A DNA stretch of 57,050 bases from Butyrivibrio sp. (GTDB taxonomy: Bacteria > Bacillota > Clostridia > Lachnospirales > Lachnospiraceae), in the NCBI RefSeq assembly GCF_017433805.1, contig NZ_JAFRGN010000050.1, forward strand, positions 1-57,050, written 5' to 3'. Shown one piece after another: positions 7,953 through 16,696 of the stretch. The position numbers were made by a program, and so were the translations under genes. Position 1 is the first letter of the stretch. Every line of letters begins with the position of its first letter. The notes under the pieces are model-generated. The model saw only the letters and a list, made by a program, of their open reading frames with translations. It did no database searches and was not told the DNA's origin.

Positions 7953-9992
7953 ATGCAGAATAAGGGTAAATATTACATTACTACTGCGATTGCTTATACA
8001 TCAGGTAAGCCACATATCGGTAACAGCTATGAGATCGTGCTTGCAGATGCAATCGCAAGATATAAGAGAAGAGATGGATTTGATGTTCATTTCCAGACTG
8101 GTTCAGATGAGCACGGTCAGAAGATTGAGACAAGAGCCATTGAGGCTGGTTGTGCTACTCCTAAGGAATTCGTAGATCAGGTTTCAGATACTATCAAGGG
8201 TCTTTGGAACCTCATGGATACATCTTATGACAGGTTCATCCGTACAACAGATGATGATCATGTTAAGCAGGTTCAGAAGATCTTCAAGAGATTCTATGAC
8301 CAGGGCGACATTTATAAGGGATCATACAAGGGAATGTACTGTACAGAGTGCGAGGCTTTCTACACAGAGTCTCAGCTCAATGACGGTAAGTGTCCTGAGT
8401 GTGGTGGCCCAGTTCACCCAGCTGAGGAAGAGGCATATTTCTTCAAGATGAGCAAATATGCTGACAGACTTATTGATTATATCAACACACATCCAGAGTT
8501 CATTCAGCCTGTATCCAGAAAGAATGAGATGATGAACAACTTCCTTCTTCCAGGACTTCAGGATCTGTGTGTTTCCAGAACTTCCTTCAAGTGGGGAATT
8601 CCTGTAGACTTCGACGACAAGCACGTTGTATATGTATGGCTTGATGCACTTTCAAACTATATCACAGGTATCGGATACGATGCAGAAGGCAACAGCACTG
8701 AGGATTACAAGAAGTGGTGGCCTGCAGACCTTCACCTTATCGGTAAGGATATTATCCGATTCCATACTATTTACTGGCCAATCTTCCTGATGGCACTCGG
8801 TGAGCCACTTCCAAAGCAGATCTTTGGACATCCATGGCTCCTTCAGGGCGGCGAGAAGATGAGTAAATCAAAGGGCAATGTTATCTATGCAGATGACCTT
8901 GTAAGCCTCTTTGGTGTTGATCCAGTTAGATATTTCGTTCTTCATGAGATGCCATTTGAAAACGATGGTGTTATCACATGGGAGCTTTTAGTAGAGCGTT
9001 TCAACTCAGACCTTGCTAATACACTTGGCAACCTTGTTAACAGAACTATCGCTATGAGCAACAAGTATCTTGGCGGAGTTGTAGCAGACAAGGGCGTTAC
9101 AGCGGATGTTGATGCAGATCTCAAGGCTGTTGTAACAGCTTGCTATGACAAGGTTGAGAAGAAGATGGATGAGCTTCGTGTAGCTGATGCTCTTACAGAA
9201 ATCTTCACACTCTTTAAGAGATGTAACAAATACATTGATGAGACTGAGCCATGGGTACTTGGCAAGGATGAGAGCAAGAAGGACAGACTTTCTACAGTTC
9301 TCTATAACCTTGTAGAGTCTATCTCAATCGGCGCAGCACTCCTTGATCCATTTATGCCTGAGACAGCTCAGAAGATCAGAGAGCAGCTCAATGCTCCTGA
9401 GAGAGATTTCGATACACTTGGACAGTTCGGCTTACTTGCATCAGGTACTAAGGTTGTTGAGACTCCAGAGATGCTCTTTGCTCGTAAGGACCTCAAGGAG
9501 GTACTTGAGAAGGCTGCTGAGATCACCAAGAAGCAGAAGGCTGACTTCGAAGAGTCACAGAGAAAGGCAGCTGAGAACCTTGCCAAGGCAGGACTTGCTC
9601 CAGCACCAGCACCTAAGGCTGAAACTGCTGATTCAGAGCAGGCTCCAATCGATATTCCTGCCAAGGAAGAGATTGAGTATGACCAGTTTGGCGCAATGCA
9701 GTTCCAGGTTGGTGAGATCATCAAGTGTGAAGCTGTAGAGAAGTCCAAGAAGCTCCTTTGCTCTCAGGTTAAGATTGGAAGCCAGGTTAAGCAGATTGTT
9801 TCCGGAATCAGAAAGTACTACACACCAGAAGAGATGGTTGGTAAGAAGGTAATGGTTCTCGTTAACCTTAAGCCAGCTAAGCTTGCTGGAGTTCTTTCAG
9901 AGGGAATGCTTCTCTGCGCTGAGGATGCTGAGGGTAACCTTGCACTTATGACTCCTGAGAAGCCAATGCCATCAGGCGCTGAGATTTGTTGA
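7953..9992 (+). CDS. metG: Methionyl-tRNA synthetase
   Basis: Class I synthetase of 679 aa. It has the HIGN signature near residue 21, a zinc knuckle of two CxxC pairs (CTEC about 130 and CPEC about 147), and the KMSKSKGN loop near residue 302. A helical anticodon-binding domain follows, then an alanine/lysine/proline-rich linker around residues 510-575, and finally a C-terminal tRNA-binding domain of the Arc1p/Trbp111 type (KCEAVEKSKKLLC, QIVSGIRKYY), which usually drives dimerisation. It charges both initiator and elongator tRNA-Met. It starts 38 bases after map; no T-box leader is visible in that gap. Confidence 0.97.
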   Translation: MQNKGKYYITTAIAYTSGKPHIGNSYEIVLADAIARYKRRDGFDVHFQTGSDEHGQKIETRAIEAGCATPKEFVDQVSDTIKGLWNLMDTSYDRFIRTTDDDHVKQVQKIFKRFYDQGDIYKGSYKGMYCTECEAFYTESQLNDGKCPECGGPVHPAEEEAYFFKMSKYADRLIDYINTHPEFIQPVSRKNEMMNNFLLPGLQDLCVSRTSFKWGIPVDFDDKHVVYVWLDALSNYITGIGYDAEGNSTEDYKKWWPADLHLIGKDIIRFHTIYWPIFLMALGEPLPKQIFGHPWLLQGGEKMSKSKGNVIYADDLVSLFGVDPVRYFVLHEMPFENDGVITWELLVERFNSDLANTLGNLVNRTIAMSNKYLGGVVADKGVTADVDADLKAVVTACYDKVEKKMDELRVADALTEIFTLFKRCNKYIDETEPWVLGKDESKKDRLSTVLYNLVESISIGAALLDPFMPETAQKIREQLNAPERDFDTLGQFGLLASGTKVVETPEMLFARKDLKEVLEKAAEITKKQKADFEESQRKAAENLAKAGLAPAPAPKAETADSEQAPIDIPAKEEIEYDQFGAMQFQVGEIIKCEAVEKSKKLLCSQVKIGSQVKQIVSGIRKYYTPEEMVGKKVMVLVNLKPAKLAGVLSEGMLLCAEDAEGNLALMTPEKPMPSGAEIC

Positions 9993-10011
9993 TATGATGA
10001 TAATAAGTGGA

Positions 10012-10147
10012 TCAAAGTCACGGAATATATCATGTTTACATGATTGATTCTGTGACCTTGAGACACAAACACGCATGAGGAAAAAGCACGATAGTGCGAT
10101 TTCCGAATGTGTGCATGGATTTCGAGAGCGAAGCGGGGAAATCCATG
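10012..10147. ncRNA. Candidate structured RNA or compound hairpin element after metG
   Basis: Three hairpins fill most of the 224-base gap. H1 (10012-10061): GTCAC...ATCATGT pairs with ACATGAT...GTGAC, 16 of 19 positions, extended by TCAA/TTGA. H2 (10070-10113): CACGCAT/ATGTGTG, a GA/GA internal loop, GGAAA/TTTCC, an AA/GA internal loop, GCAC/GTGC and loop GATA. H3 (10114-10147): perfect 10-bp CATGGATTTC/GAAATCCATG around GAGAGCGAAGCGGG. H2 and H3 abut without a spacer. No T tract follows H3, so this is not a simple terminator. Strand, transcription and family are unknown. Confidence 0.5.
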
Positions 10148-10216
10148 GTATTATATATATATACATATTTTTAACTACATAATTACATAAACCTTATTAT
10201 GGGGAGGGACTCCAAA

Positions 10217-11167
10217 ATGGTGCGCAAAGAGGAACTGACTTACAAATCAAGAGACAGACAATCCATGATTCATGCGATTAAGTGGATTCCTGAGGGACAG
10301 CCTGTAGCTATTTTGCAAATTATCCATGGTATGCAGGAATTTGTTGATCGTTATGATGAGTATGCCCGTTTTCTTGCTGAGAAGGGCATTCTTGTAATGG
10401 GTAATGATCATCTTGGACATGGTGGATCTGTTGGAGAAGGCGGTACCTATGGCTTTTTCTGCAAGGAAGATCCAGCAACTGTACTGGTTCGTGATGCCCA
10501 CAGGCTCAAGAAGATGGTACAGGAGGAATATCCAGGTGTTCCAGTATTTATCTTAGGACACAGCTTTGGATCTTTTGTTGCCAGAGAGTATATTACTCGT
10601 TATGGAACTGGTATTCAGGGGGCAATTATTCAGGGAACAGGCTTTTTGCCAAGTGGCTCTATTAAATCAATGTCTTCACTTGTTAACTTTATGCAGGTTA
10701 TCATGGGAACCAAGTATCGTTCCACAATGATCAATAACATGGCATTTAAGGGTTACCTCAAGAAGATTCCTAACCCTAGAACCAAATTTGACTGGCTTTC
10801 ACACAATGAGGAGAGCGTAGACAAATATATAGCAAATCCTGCTGATAATTTTGTGTTTACACTTAATGGATTTGCAACACTTGCAGAACTTCTTAAGAGA
10901 GTTCAGGATGTAGATAAAATGGATGATATTCCCAAGAATCTTCCAATTCTTATCACAGCCGGCAAAGAGGATCCTGTAGGCGATTACGGCGCAGCTGCTC
11001 AGAAGCTGTACGACATCTATACAGGCCAGCTTCAGATCAAGAATGTTGAGCTCAAGCTCTATGATGGTCTCAGACATGAGCTTCAGCAGGAGATCGGAAG
11101 AGAACAGGTATATGAAGACCAGTATCAGTGGCTCAAGAAAGTGATTGACGGTGTCAATAAAGGTTGA
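10217..11167 (+). CDS. Alpha/beta hydrolase of the lysophospholipase/monoacylglycerol lipase type
   Basis: Serine hydrolase of 316 aa (Hydrolase_4/S33-like). The early IIHGMQEFVDRYDEYA segment, the nucleophile elbow LGHSFGSF near residue 115, an acid in TAGKEDPVG and the final histidine in YDGLRHEL form the expected catalytic set. No signal peptide is seen, so it should be cytoplasmic, cleaving an ester such as a lysophospholipid or monoacylglycerol. An ATG lies 18 bases upstream, but the ATG at 10217 has GGGGAGGGA at normal spacing and is chosen. A GNAT gene follows almost immediately. Confidence 0.85.
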   Translation: MVRKEELTYKSRDRQSMIHAIKWIPEGQPVAILQIIHGMQEFVDRYDEYARFLAEKGILVMGNDHLGHGGSVGEGGTYGFFCKEDPATVLVRDAHRLKKMVQEEYPGVPVFILGHSFGSFVAREYITRYGTGIQGAIIQGTGFLPSGSIKSMSSLVNFMQVIMGTKYRSTMINNMAFKGYLKKIPNPRTKFDWLSHNEESVDKYIANPADNFVFTLNGFATLAELLKRVQDVDKMDDIPKNLPILITAGKEDPVGDYGAAAQKLYDIYTGQLQIKNVELKLYDGLRHELQQEIGREQVYEDQYQWLKKVIDGVNKG

Positions 11168-11180
11168 TACATCAAAAATA

Positions 11181-11639
11181 ATGGTAAGATGTGCTTACCA
11201 TTCTGATTGGGACGGGGCTATGAAGCTCGCATGGGATACCTTTGAGAGATTCGATGCCCCGGATTATTCCCAGGAGGGAATAGAGAACTTCCACAAATTC
11301 GTCACTGACGAGATGTTGCGGAAGATGTTTGTGGCAGGGCATTATCAGCTGTTCGTTGCTGTAGACGGAGATAGATATGTGGGACTTATTTCTCTTAGGG
11401 AAAAGAAACACATATCGTTATTGTTTGTCGATGAAGAGTATCATGGCAACGGCGTTGGCAGTGCCTTAATTAAGTATGTTGCAAGATACGGCAGAGATGA
11501 AGAGGGGATCGACAGACTAACAGTAAACGCAGCACCTTATGCTATAGGCTTTTATCATAAGAGGGGATTTAAGGACTTAGGTTCGGAAACTGTGGCGGAT
11601 GGAATAAGATTCACGCCTATGGAACTGAAATTACGCTAG
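11181..11639 (+). CDS. GNAT-family N-acetyltransferase
   Basis: Acetyltransferase of about 152 aa. The acetyl-CoA-binding motif A appears as LFVDEEYHGNGVGSALIKYV and the C-terminal strand region as AAPYAIGFYHKRGFKDLG, both typical of GNAT enzymes. The substrate cannot be read from sequence. The start is uncertain: the ATG at 11181 gives a normal N-terminus (MVRCAYHSDWDGAMKLAW) but has no good ribosome site, while TTG or GTG codons from 11145 onward would overlap the upstream hydrolase by about 20 bases. It is probably cotranscribed with that hydrolase. Confidence 0.85.
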   Translation: MVRCAYHSDWDGAMKLAWDTFERFDAPDYSQEGIENFHKFVTDEMLRKMFVAGHYQLFVAVDGDRYVGLISLREKKHISLLFVDEEYHGNGVGSALIKYVARYGRDEEGIDRLTVNAAPYAIGFYHKRGFKDLGSETVADGIRFTPMELKLR

Positions 11640-11658
11640 AAGGAACGGGTTTTGTTGT

Positions 11659-12486
11659 ATGGGAAAGATATTTGATATTGATAGTCCACTTATGCATGCG
11701 CTTTCAAAGCTTGCAGACATTATGTGGCTGAACATTCTGACACTGATTTTGGCTACTCCTCTTATTATTGAGCAGGCGGTTACGATCGGCGGTTACTTGG
11801 TACAGATTGCTACTGGCGAGATTACCTCTTTAGATGGAATTGTTTTCTATGTGGTTATCGCATGGGTTGGCGGAATTATTTTTTCAATTCCATTAGGACC
11901 AGCACTTACAGCTATGCATTTTGTTCTTCTCAAGATCGCCAGAGATGAAGACAGCTATGTTACCAAATCATTCTTCAGATCATTTAAAGAGAACTTCAAG
12001 CAGGGCGCTATTTTGCAGGTAATCCAGTTTACTGCAGGCGGAATTCTTCTTCTTGATTTCCTCATTATGAGAGATAACACTGGCATATACAGATATATCG
12101 TTACAGCTATAGCTCTTATTTTGTATATGGTTTCATTATATGTTTATCCTCTTTTATCCAAGTTCGTTAACACAGTACTTGGAACATTGAGAAATGCAGC
12201 ACTTATGTCAATCATGGCACTTCCTAAGACAGTTCTCATGGTGCTCGTTAGTGCTGTACCAGTTGTAATATTCTATTTCTTTTATGTTAAAGCACTCCCT
12301 GTTCTTATCCTTCTGGGTATTTCAGGACCAGGCTTCTTACATGCTCTTTTATACAACAATACCTTTAAGCGCTTTGAGCCCAAGGTAGAAGAGATGTCAG
12401 AAGAAGAGGAAATGGACGCAGCGATCAGGAAAATCGATGAAGGCGCTGAGGAAGTTGGACAGGAGAATACAGATCAGAATCAGTAA
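11659..12486 (+). CDS. YesL-like (DUF624) integral membrane protein
   Basis: Membrane protein of 275 aa. The N-terminus (FDIDSPLMHALSKLADIMWLN) with a following helix, then LGPALTAMHFVLLKIARDED, matches the YesL/DUF624 family, which often sits with carbohydrate transporters and has no proven biochemical role. About five hydrophobic helices are visible between residues 20 and 235, and the last 40 residues are acidic and glutamate-rich (EEMSEEEEMDAAI). It follows the GNAT gene by 19 bases, with a weak AGAAGGAACGG ribosome site. The next gene, a membrane signalling protein, starts 33 bases after its stop. Confidence 0.8.
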   Translation: MGKIFDIDSPLMHALSKLADIMWLNILTLILATPLIIEQAVTIGGYLVQIATGEITSLDGIVFYVVIAWVGGIIFSIPLGPALTAMHFVLLKIARDEDSYVTKSFFRSFKENFKQGAILQVIQFTAGGILLLDFLIMRDNTGIYRYIVTAIALILYMVSLYVYPLLSKFVNTVLGTLRNAALMSIMALPKTVLMVLVSAVPVVIFYFFYVKALPVLILLGISGPGFLHALLYNNTFKRFEPKVEEMSEEEEMDAAIRKIDEGAEEVGQENTDQNQ

Positions 12487-12519
12487 TCGTAGATGTTTCT
12501 TTTGACAGAGAGGTATCCC

Positions 12520-13929
12520 ATGAAAAAGGTGTATCTTAAGTGGTTTCTTCCAACTATTGTAATGTACCTTGTAGTAGGTATTACAGGCTTTGCTTTTCGT
12601 GGAATTGTCAGAAGAGAGATTATTATGAATGAACTAAATAAGATCGCGCATGGGGCAGAGGAGAGTCTGCGCTCTGTGGACGGAATAATTCAAACAGTCG
12701 TAGATTATAATAATTCTACGGCTGTTTCTTTTGCAAATATGGACTTTTATGAGGATCAGGATAAGATTGTGAATGTACTAAAAGTTCTTTCTCAGAATGA
12801 GTCTGTGCTTGGAAGTCTTGTATGTAATCTTGAAGGACAGGGCGTAAATGAAAAGGGCGTACAGATAGATATCAGTAGGGAAGCCTTTTTTGCAGATGTA
12901 GTGAATAATTACAGCAATGGTGGAATTGGTATGGTTGCTGTTACCCAGGATGGATATTTTGAAGTCGGAAGTGTGGTTGCTGTTAATTTTGTTAACTTCA
13001 ACGGAACAACTAAAGGATTCCTGCTGACTGATTCAAAGGTAGCAGAGATAAATGATAGGATTTTTTCCCAGTTACCACCACTTGATCTTGCAGTCCTTGT
13101 AGAAATCAATGGACATGTTTATGCTGGAGATTATGATGGAGAAAACCTCTGGAAGGATGGTATGGATGTTCTGCCGGTAGAGACTATCAAACTCAATCTT
13201 TCACAAAAGAAATATTATACTTCCAGGATAGACGGCTATGGTGATTTGGTTGTTATTCCAGCGCTGCAAACTAGCGGAGGTATTGTACTCCTTGCAAGTG
13301 ATGCAAATATGAAACCTCTGATCAGACCATATATGATGAACTTTTACTGGCTTTTAGTTATTATGCTGGCAATTGTTTCACTATACATTCTGGTAAATCT
13401 GCTTATCTTCATGTTTGGCAATCTGATTAGAAAGGCCAAGGCTGCCAAGGAGAGTGAGAAGATTAAGACCGATCTTATTACCGGACTATATAACGAACTG
13501 GGATTTACTTCGGAATTAAATGGGTATACCAGATACGCAGGAGATAGAAATGGCATTTTGTTTGCAATTAATATCGATAGTGATAATTCTACAGAGAAGA
13601 TGAAGATTATCGAGGATGTTGCGACAGAATTAAAGAATACGTATAGAATTACGGATATTCTCGGACGAGGCGATGATGGAGCGTTTCTTATTTTCCTCAA
13701 GGGCTTTGAAGGGGAAAAAGATATCAGAAAGCAGACAGATGAGCTTCAGCTATTTTTATATGATCTTAAGTCGGGGCTATTAGAAGATGGTCAGAATGTA
13801 AATATCTCTGCTGGCCGTGCTATTTACCCTAAAAATGGTGGAAATGTTGAAGAATTATTGAGTGCTGTAAGGGGAGCACTGGAGAAATCCAAAGCTGAAG
13901 GAAGGGGTAGTATTTCTTTTTGCGAATAA
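12520..13929 (+). CDS. Membrane protein with degenerate GGDEF domain
   Basis: Protein of 469 aa with one N-terminal membrane helix, an extracytoplasmic region of about 240 residues that could be a sensor, a second helix (WLLVIMLAIVSLYILVNLL near 290) and a C-terminal GGDEF-like domain. KTDLITGLYNELGF and the late NISAGRAIYPKNG, ALEKSKAEGRG segments are clear GGDEF marks. The signature itself reads GRGDDGAF instead of GGDEF, and the FKxINDxxGH substrate loop is missing (NIDSDNSTEKMK), so it should not make cyclic di-GMP. A binding or scaffold role is possible. The ATG at 12520 has GAGAGG at good spacing; an in-frame ATG at 12493 lacks a ribosome site. The 199-base gap after it shows only A/T-rich sequence with no convincing promoter. 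Confidence 0.8.
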   Translation: MKKVYLKWFLPTIVMYLVVGITGFAFRGIVRREIIMNELNKIAHGAEESLRSVDGIIQTVVDYNNSTAVSFANMDFYEDQDKIVNVLKVLSQNESVLGSLVCNLEGQGVNEKGVQIDISREAFFADVVNNYSNGGIGMVAVTQDGYFEVGSVVAVNFVNFNGTTKGFLLTDSKVAEINDRIFSQLPPLDLAVLVEINGHVYAGDYDGENLWKDGMDVLPVETIKLNLSQKKYYTSRIDGYGDLVVIPALQTSGGIVLLASDANMKPLIRPYMMNFYWLLVIMLAIVSLYILVNLLIFMFGNLIRKAKAAKESEKIKTDLITGLYNELGFTSELNGYTRYAGDRNGILFAINIDSDNSTEKMKIIEDVATELKNTYRITDILGRGDDGAFLIFLKGFEGEKDIRKQTDELQLFLYDLKSGLLEDGQNVNISAGRAIYPKNGGNVEELLSAVRGALEKSKAEGRGSISFCE

Positions 13930-14128
13930 AGCAATGGACAAATTGCACAGTGAATTTTTTGATTCTTCGTCAACATTTTGGAAATGTGGATAAGTTACTA
14001 TTCTCTTAGTCACATTGGCTAATGAATAGTAAAATATTTGTGAAATTAGTGAATAGATAATAAAATTTCTAAAAGTTATACTCTTTTATAGCATAAACGT
14101 ATTTGCAAATTAGGAGGAAAATTAAGGT

Positions 14129-15238
14129 ATGGCAAGTTTATCACTTCAGCATGTTACTAAGGTTTATCCTAACGGTTTCGAGGCTGTTAAAGATTTCAAC
14201 CTTGATATCGAGGATAAGGAATTTATCATTTTCGTAGGCCCATCAGGATGTGGTAAGTCTACAACACTTCGTATGATCGCAGGTCTTGAGGATATTTCTT
14301 CAGGTACACTTAAGATTGGTGACAGAGTAGTTAACGACGTAGAGCCTAAGGATAGAGATATCGCGATGGTATTCCAGAACTACGCTCTGTATCCTCATAT
14401 GACTGTATATGATAACATGGCTTTCGGACTTAAGCTCAGAAAAGTTCCTAAGCAGGAAATCGACAAGATGGTTAGAGAGGCAGCTAAGATCCTTGATCTT
14501 GAGAAGCTCCTTGATCGTAAGCCTAAGGCTCTTTCAGGTGGACAGAGACAGCGTGTTGCTATGGGACGTGCTATCGTTCGTAACCCTAAGGTATTCCTTA
14601 TGGACGAGCCTCTTTCAAACCTTGATGCTAAGCTTCGTGTTCAGATGAGAACAGAGATCGCTAAGCTTCACCAGAGACTTGGTACAACAATCATCTACGT
14701 TACACATGACCAGACAGAGGCTATGACTCTTGGTACAAGAATCGTAGTTATGAAGGACGGTGTTGTTCAGCAGGTTGACACACCTCAGAACCTCTATGAC
14801 AAGCCAGGCAACCTCTTTGTTGCTGGATTCATGGGATCACCTCAGATGAACTTCCTTGACGCTGATGTTGAGGTTAACGGAGACAAGGCTTGCCTCAAGA
14901 TCGCTGGACAGTCAATCGAGCTTCCACCAGCTAAGGCTAAGAAGCTTATCGAAGGTGGCTACGGCGGAAAGAAGGTTACATTCGGTATCCGTCCTGAGGA
15001 TGTTGACGATTCAGAGATGGTTGTTAGCACATCTAAGGCTGTATTCGAGTCTACAATCAACGTATACGAGCTTCTTGGTGCAGAAGTTTATCTGTACTTC
15101 GATCTCGCTGAGTTCCCTATCACAGCTAGAGTTGATTCTCGTACAACAGCTAGACCTGGCGATAAGGTTAAATTTGCATTCGATGTTGAGAAGATTCACA
15201 TCTTCGACAAAGAGACAGAGAAGACAATCACAAACTAA
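14129..15238 (+). CDS. ugpC: ABC sugar importer ATP-binding protein (UgpC/MsmK/MsmX type)
   Basis: ATPase of 369 aa for carbohydrate uptake. It has Walker A GPSGCGKST near residue 37, Q-loop FQNYALYPHMT, signature LSGGQRQRVAMGRA, Walker B VFLMDEPLSNLD and switch histidine THDQTEAMTLG, followed by a C-terminal OB/TOBE regulatory region (FGIRPEDVDDSE, FDVEKIHIFD). In Firmicutes one such ATPase commonly energises many sugar permeases. That fits here: no permease or binding protein is adjacent. Its very regular codon use suggests high expression. It has an AGGAGG ribosome site and a strong terminator after it; a PucR/CdaR-type regulator lies downstream. Confidence 0.95.
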   Translation: MASLSLQHVTKVYPNGFEAVKDFNLDIEDKEFIIFVGPSGCGKSTTLRMIAGLEDISSGTLKIGDRVVNDVEPKDRDIAMVFQNYALYPHMTVYDNMAFGLKLRKVPKQEIDKMVREAAKILDLEKLLDRKPKALSGGQRQRVAMGRAIVRNPKVFLMDEPLSNLDAKLRVQMRTEIAKLHQRLGTTIIYVTHDQTEAMTLGTRIVVMKDGVVQQVDTPQNLYDKPGNLFVAGFMGSPQMNFLDADVEVNGDKACLKIAGQSIELPPAKAKKLIEGGYGGKKVTFGIRPEDVDDSEMVVSTSKAVFESTINVYELLGAEVYLYFDLAEFPITARVDSRTTARPGDKVKFAFDVEKIHIFDKETEKTITN

Positions 15239-15251
15239 TATTGAGCTTTAC

Positions 15252-15279
15252 AAGGCCACGCATTATTGCGTGGCCTTTT
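15252..15279 (+). terminator. Intrinsic terminator after the sugar ATPase gene
   Basis: AAGGCCACGCA and TGCGTGGCCTT form an 11-bp perfect stem with loop TTAT, running into TTTT. Separates the ATPase gene from the regulator gene. Confidence 0.92.
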
Positions 15280-15377
15280 ACATTTACAAATGTGCATATT
15301 TTCTATAAGATATAATTATGATGTAAGTGTCATATGAGCATTGATGCGGTCATTCTAGTATACGGAAGGTGAAACAA

Positions 15378-16466
15378 ATGATTTCTGCACAGACTATTAA
15401 AACAAGTATAGAAGAATTAGGCGCAATCACTAAGGTTGAGTTATGTGTAATGGATTTAAGCGGAGAGATTGTAGCATCTACAAGTGATAGAGATTTCCTT
15501 GATGTTTCAATCGTCATAAACTTTGCTAATTCACCAGTAGACTCACAGGTAATTGGAGATGTTCATCTTTTCAAGATATTGGATGAAGGTGATCCGGCAT
15601 ATGTTCTTCTTGCCAAGGGTGACAGTGAGCACGCGTATATGGTTGGTAAGATTGGCGTCAGCCAGTTGCAGAATCTTGTAGTTGCATATAAAGAGAGATT
15701 TGACAGAAATAATTTCTTCCAGAATCTCCTTCTTGATAACATGCTTCTGATCGATGTTTATAACAGAGCCAGGAAGCTCAAGATAGAAGTTAGTGTACCT
15801 AGAGTTATCATCCTTGTTGAGACTAGAAATGCACAGGACAATACAGCTCAGGAACTCCTTAGCAGCATGTATGGCCAGCATTCAGGAGACTATGTAACAG
15901 CTGTAGATGAGAATAGTGTTATTCTCATCAAGAATCTCGGAAGAGGTCAGACCTACGATGATGTTCAGAAGATAGCTACTACTATAGTAGACATGATGAA
16001 TACTGAGGCTATGCTCAATGTTCGCGTATCTTATGGAACAATTGTTGAAGAGATCAAGGATCTGAGCAAATCCTTCAAGGAAGCCAAGATGGCACTTGAG
16101 GTAGGCAGAATCTTCTACGCTGAGAAGAGAGTAAATGCTTATAACACACTTGGAATTGGCAGACTTATTTATCAGCTTCCTGAGAGCCTTTGCAAGATCT
16201 TCATCGATGAGATCTTCGGTGGCAAGGAAGTTCCAGATGATCTTGATGAAGAGACTCTTAACACTATCAATAAGTTCTTTGAGAACAACCTGAATGTATC
16301 AGAGACTTCAAGACAGCTCTTTGTACACAGAAATACACTTGTATATAGAATTGAGAAGCTTGAGAAGAGTTCTGGACTTGATGTTAGAAACTTTGATGAT
16401 GCTCTTACCTTTAAGATTGCCCTTATGGTAATAAGCTACATGAAGTACCTCGAGAGCAGACAATAA
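15378..16466 (+). CDS. PucR/CdaR-type transcriptional regulator
   Basis: Regulator of 362 aa. The C-terminal 60 residues form the PucR-type helix-turn-helix (NLNVSETSRQLFVHRNTLVY, then RIEKLEKSSGLD), as in CdaR/sugar-diacid regulators. The middle shows the GGDEF-like CdaR segment (RVSYGTIVEEIKDLSKSFKEA). The N-terminal 120 residues are a possible ligand-sensing domain. The ATG at 15378 has GGAAGG at proper spacing; a GTG nine bases upstream lies inside that ribosome site. It lies after the ugpC-type ATPase, separated by a terminator, which hints at control of sugar uptake, but no target can be named. Confidence 0.82.
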   Translation: MISAQTIKTSIEELGAITKVELCVMDLSGEIVASTSDRDFLDVSIVINFANSPVDSQVIGDVHLFKILDEGDPAYVLLAKGDSEHAYMVGKIGVSQLQNLVVAYKERFDRNNFFQNLLLDNMLLIDVYNRARKLKIEVSVPRVIILVETRNAQDNTAQELLSSMYGQHSGDYVTAVDENSVILIKNLGRGQTYDDVQKIATTIVDMMNTEAMLNVRVSYGTIVEEIKDLSKSFKEAKMALEVGRIFYAEKRVNAYNTLGIGRLIYQLPESLCKIFIDEIFGGKEVPDDLDEETLNTINKFFENNLNVSETSRQLFVHRNTLVYRIEKLEKSSGLDVRNFDDALTFKIALMVISYMKYLESRQ

Positions 16467-16469
16467 ATT

Positions 16470-16652
16470 AAAAGAGGCTCTGTAAAGGATGCATGCACGT
16501 TGACTTCCGGTAGAGACAGGCAACCTTACAACACATGGAAGGTTCCACTTAGTGCTGCTTCGTTCCCGACCTGACACGGTTCGCAGATTTCCATTGCATA
16601 AGACCCGAACCTACACAAAAGGACTGCTACATGCACCCTTTACAGAGCCGCT
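16470..16652 (-). ncRNA. ffs: Signal recognition particle RNA
   Basis: Read on the minus strand, the apical core GTCAGGTCGGGAACGAAGCA matches the SRP RNA domain that binds Ffh. The GGAA tetraloop is kept, and the closing pairs are switched from TCC/GGA to TCG/CGA, a compensatory change. The 5' end (GGCTCTGTAAAGG) pairs with the 3' end (CCTTTACAGAGCC), closing a rod of about 175 bases, and a T run (CTCTTTTAATTT) follows as terminator. It is longer than the 4.5S type and shorter than Bacillus scRNA. The end points are estimated from pairing and the promoter. Confidence 0.9.
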
Positions 16653-16657
16653 CTATA

Positions 16658-16686
16658 AATATACTTGGTTTTGATAATTATTTCAA
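16658..16686 (-). promoter_or_regulatory. Promoter of the SRP RNA gene
   Basis: On the minus strand TTGAAA (16686-16681) and TATATT (16663-16658) are 17 bases apart. The predicted start, about seven bases on, coincides with the 5' end of the paired RNA. Confidence 0.75.
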
Positions 16687-16696
16687 GTAATTATGT

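Noticed and set aside
14129-16466. Complete sugar ABC transport operon
   Set aside because: Only the ATPase and a regulator are present; no permease or binding-protein genes adjoin them.
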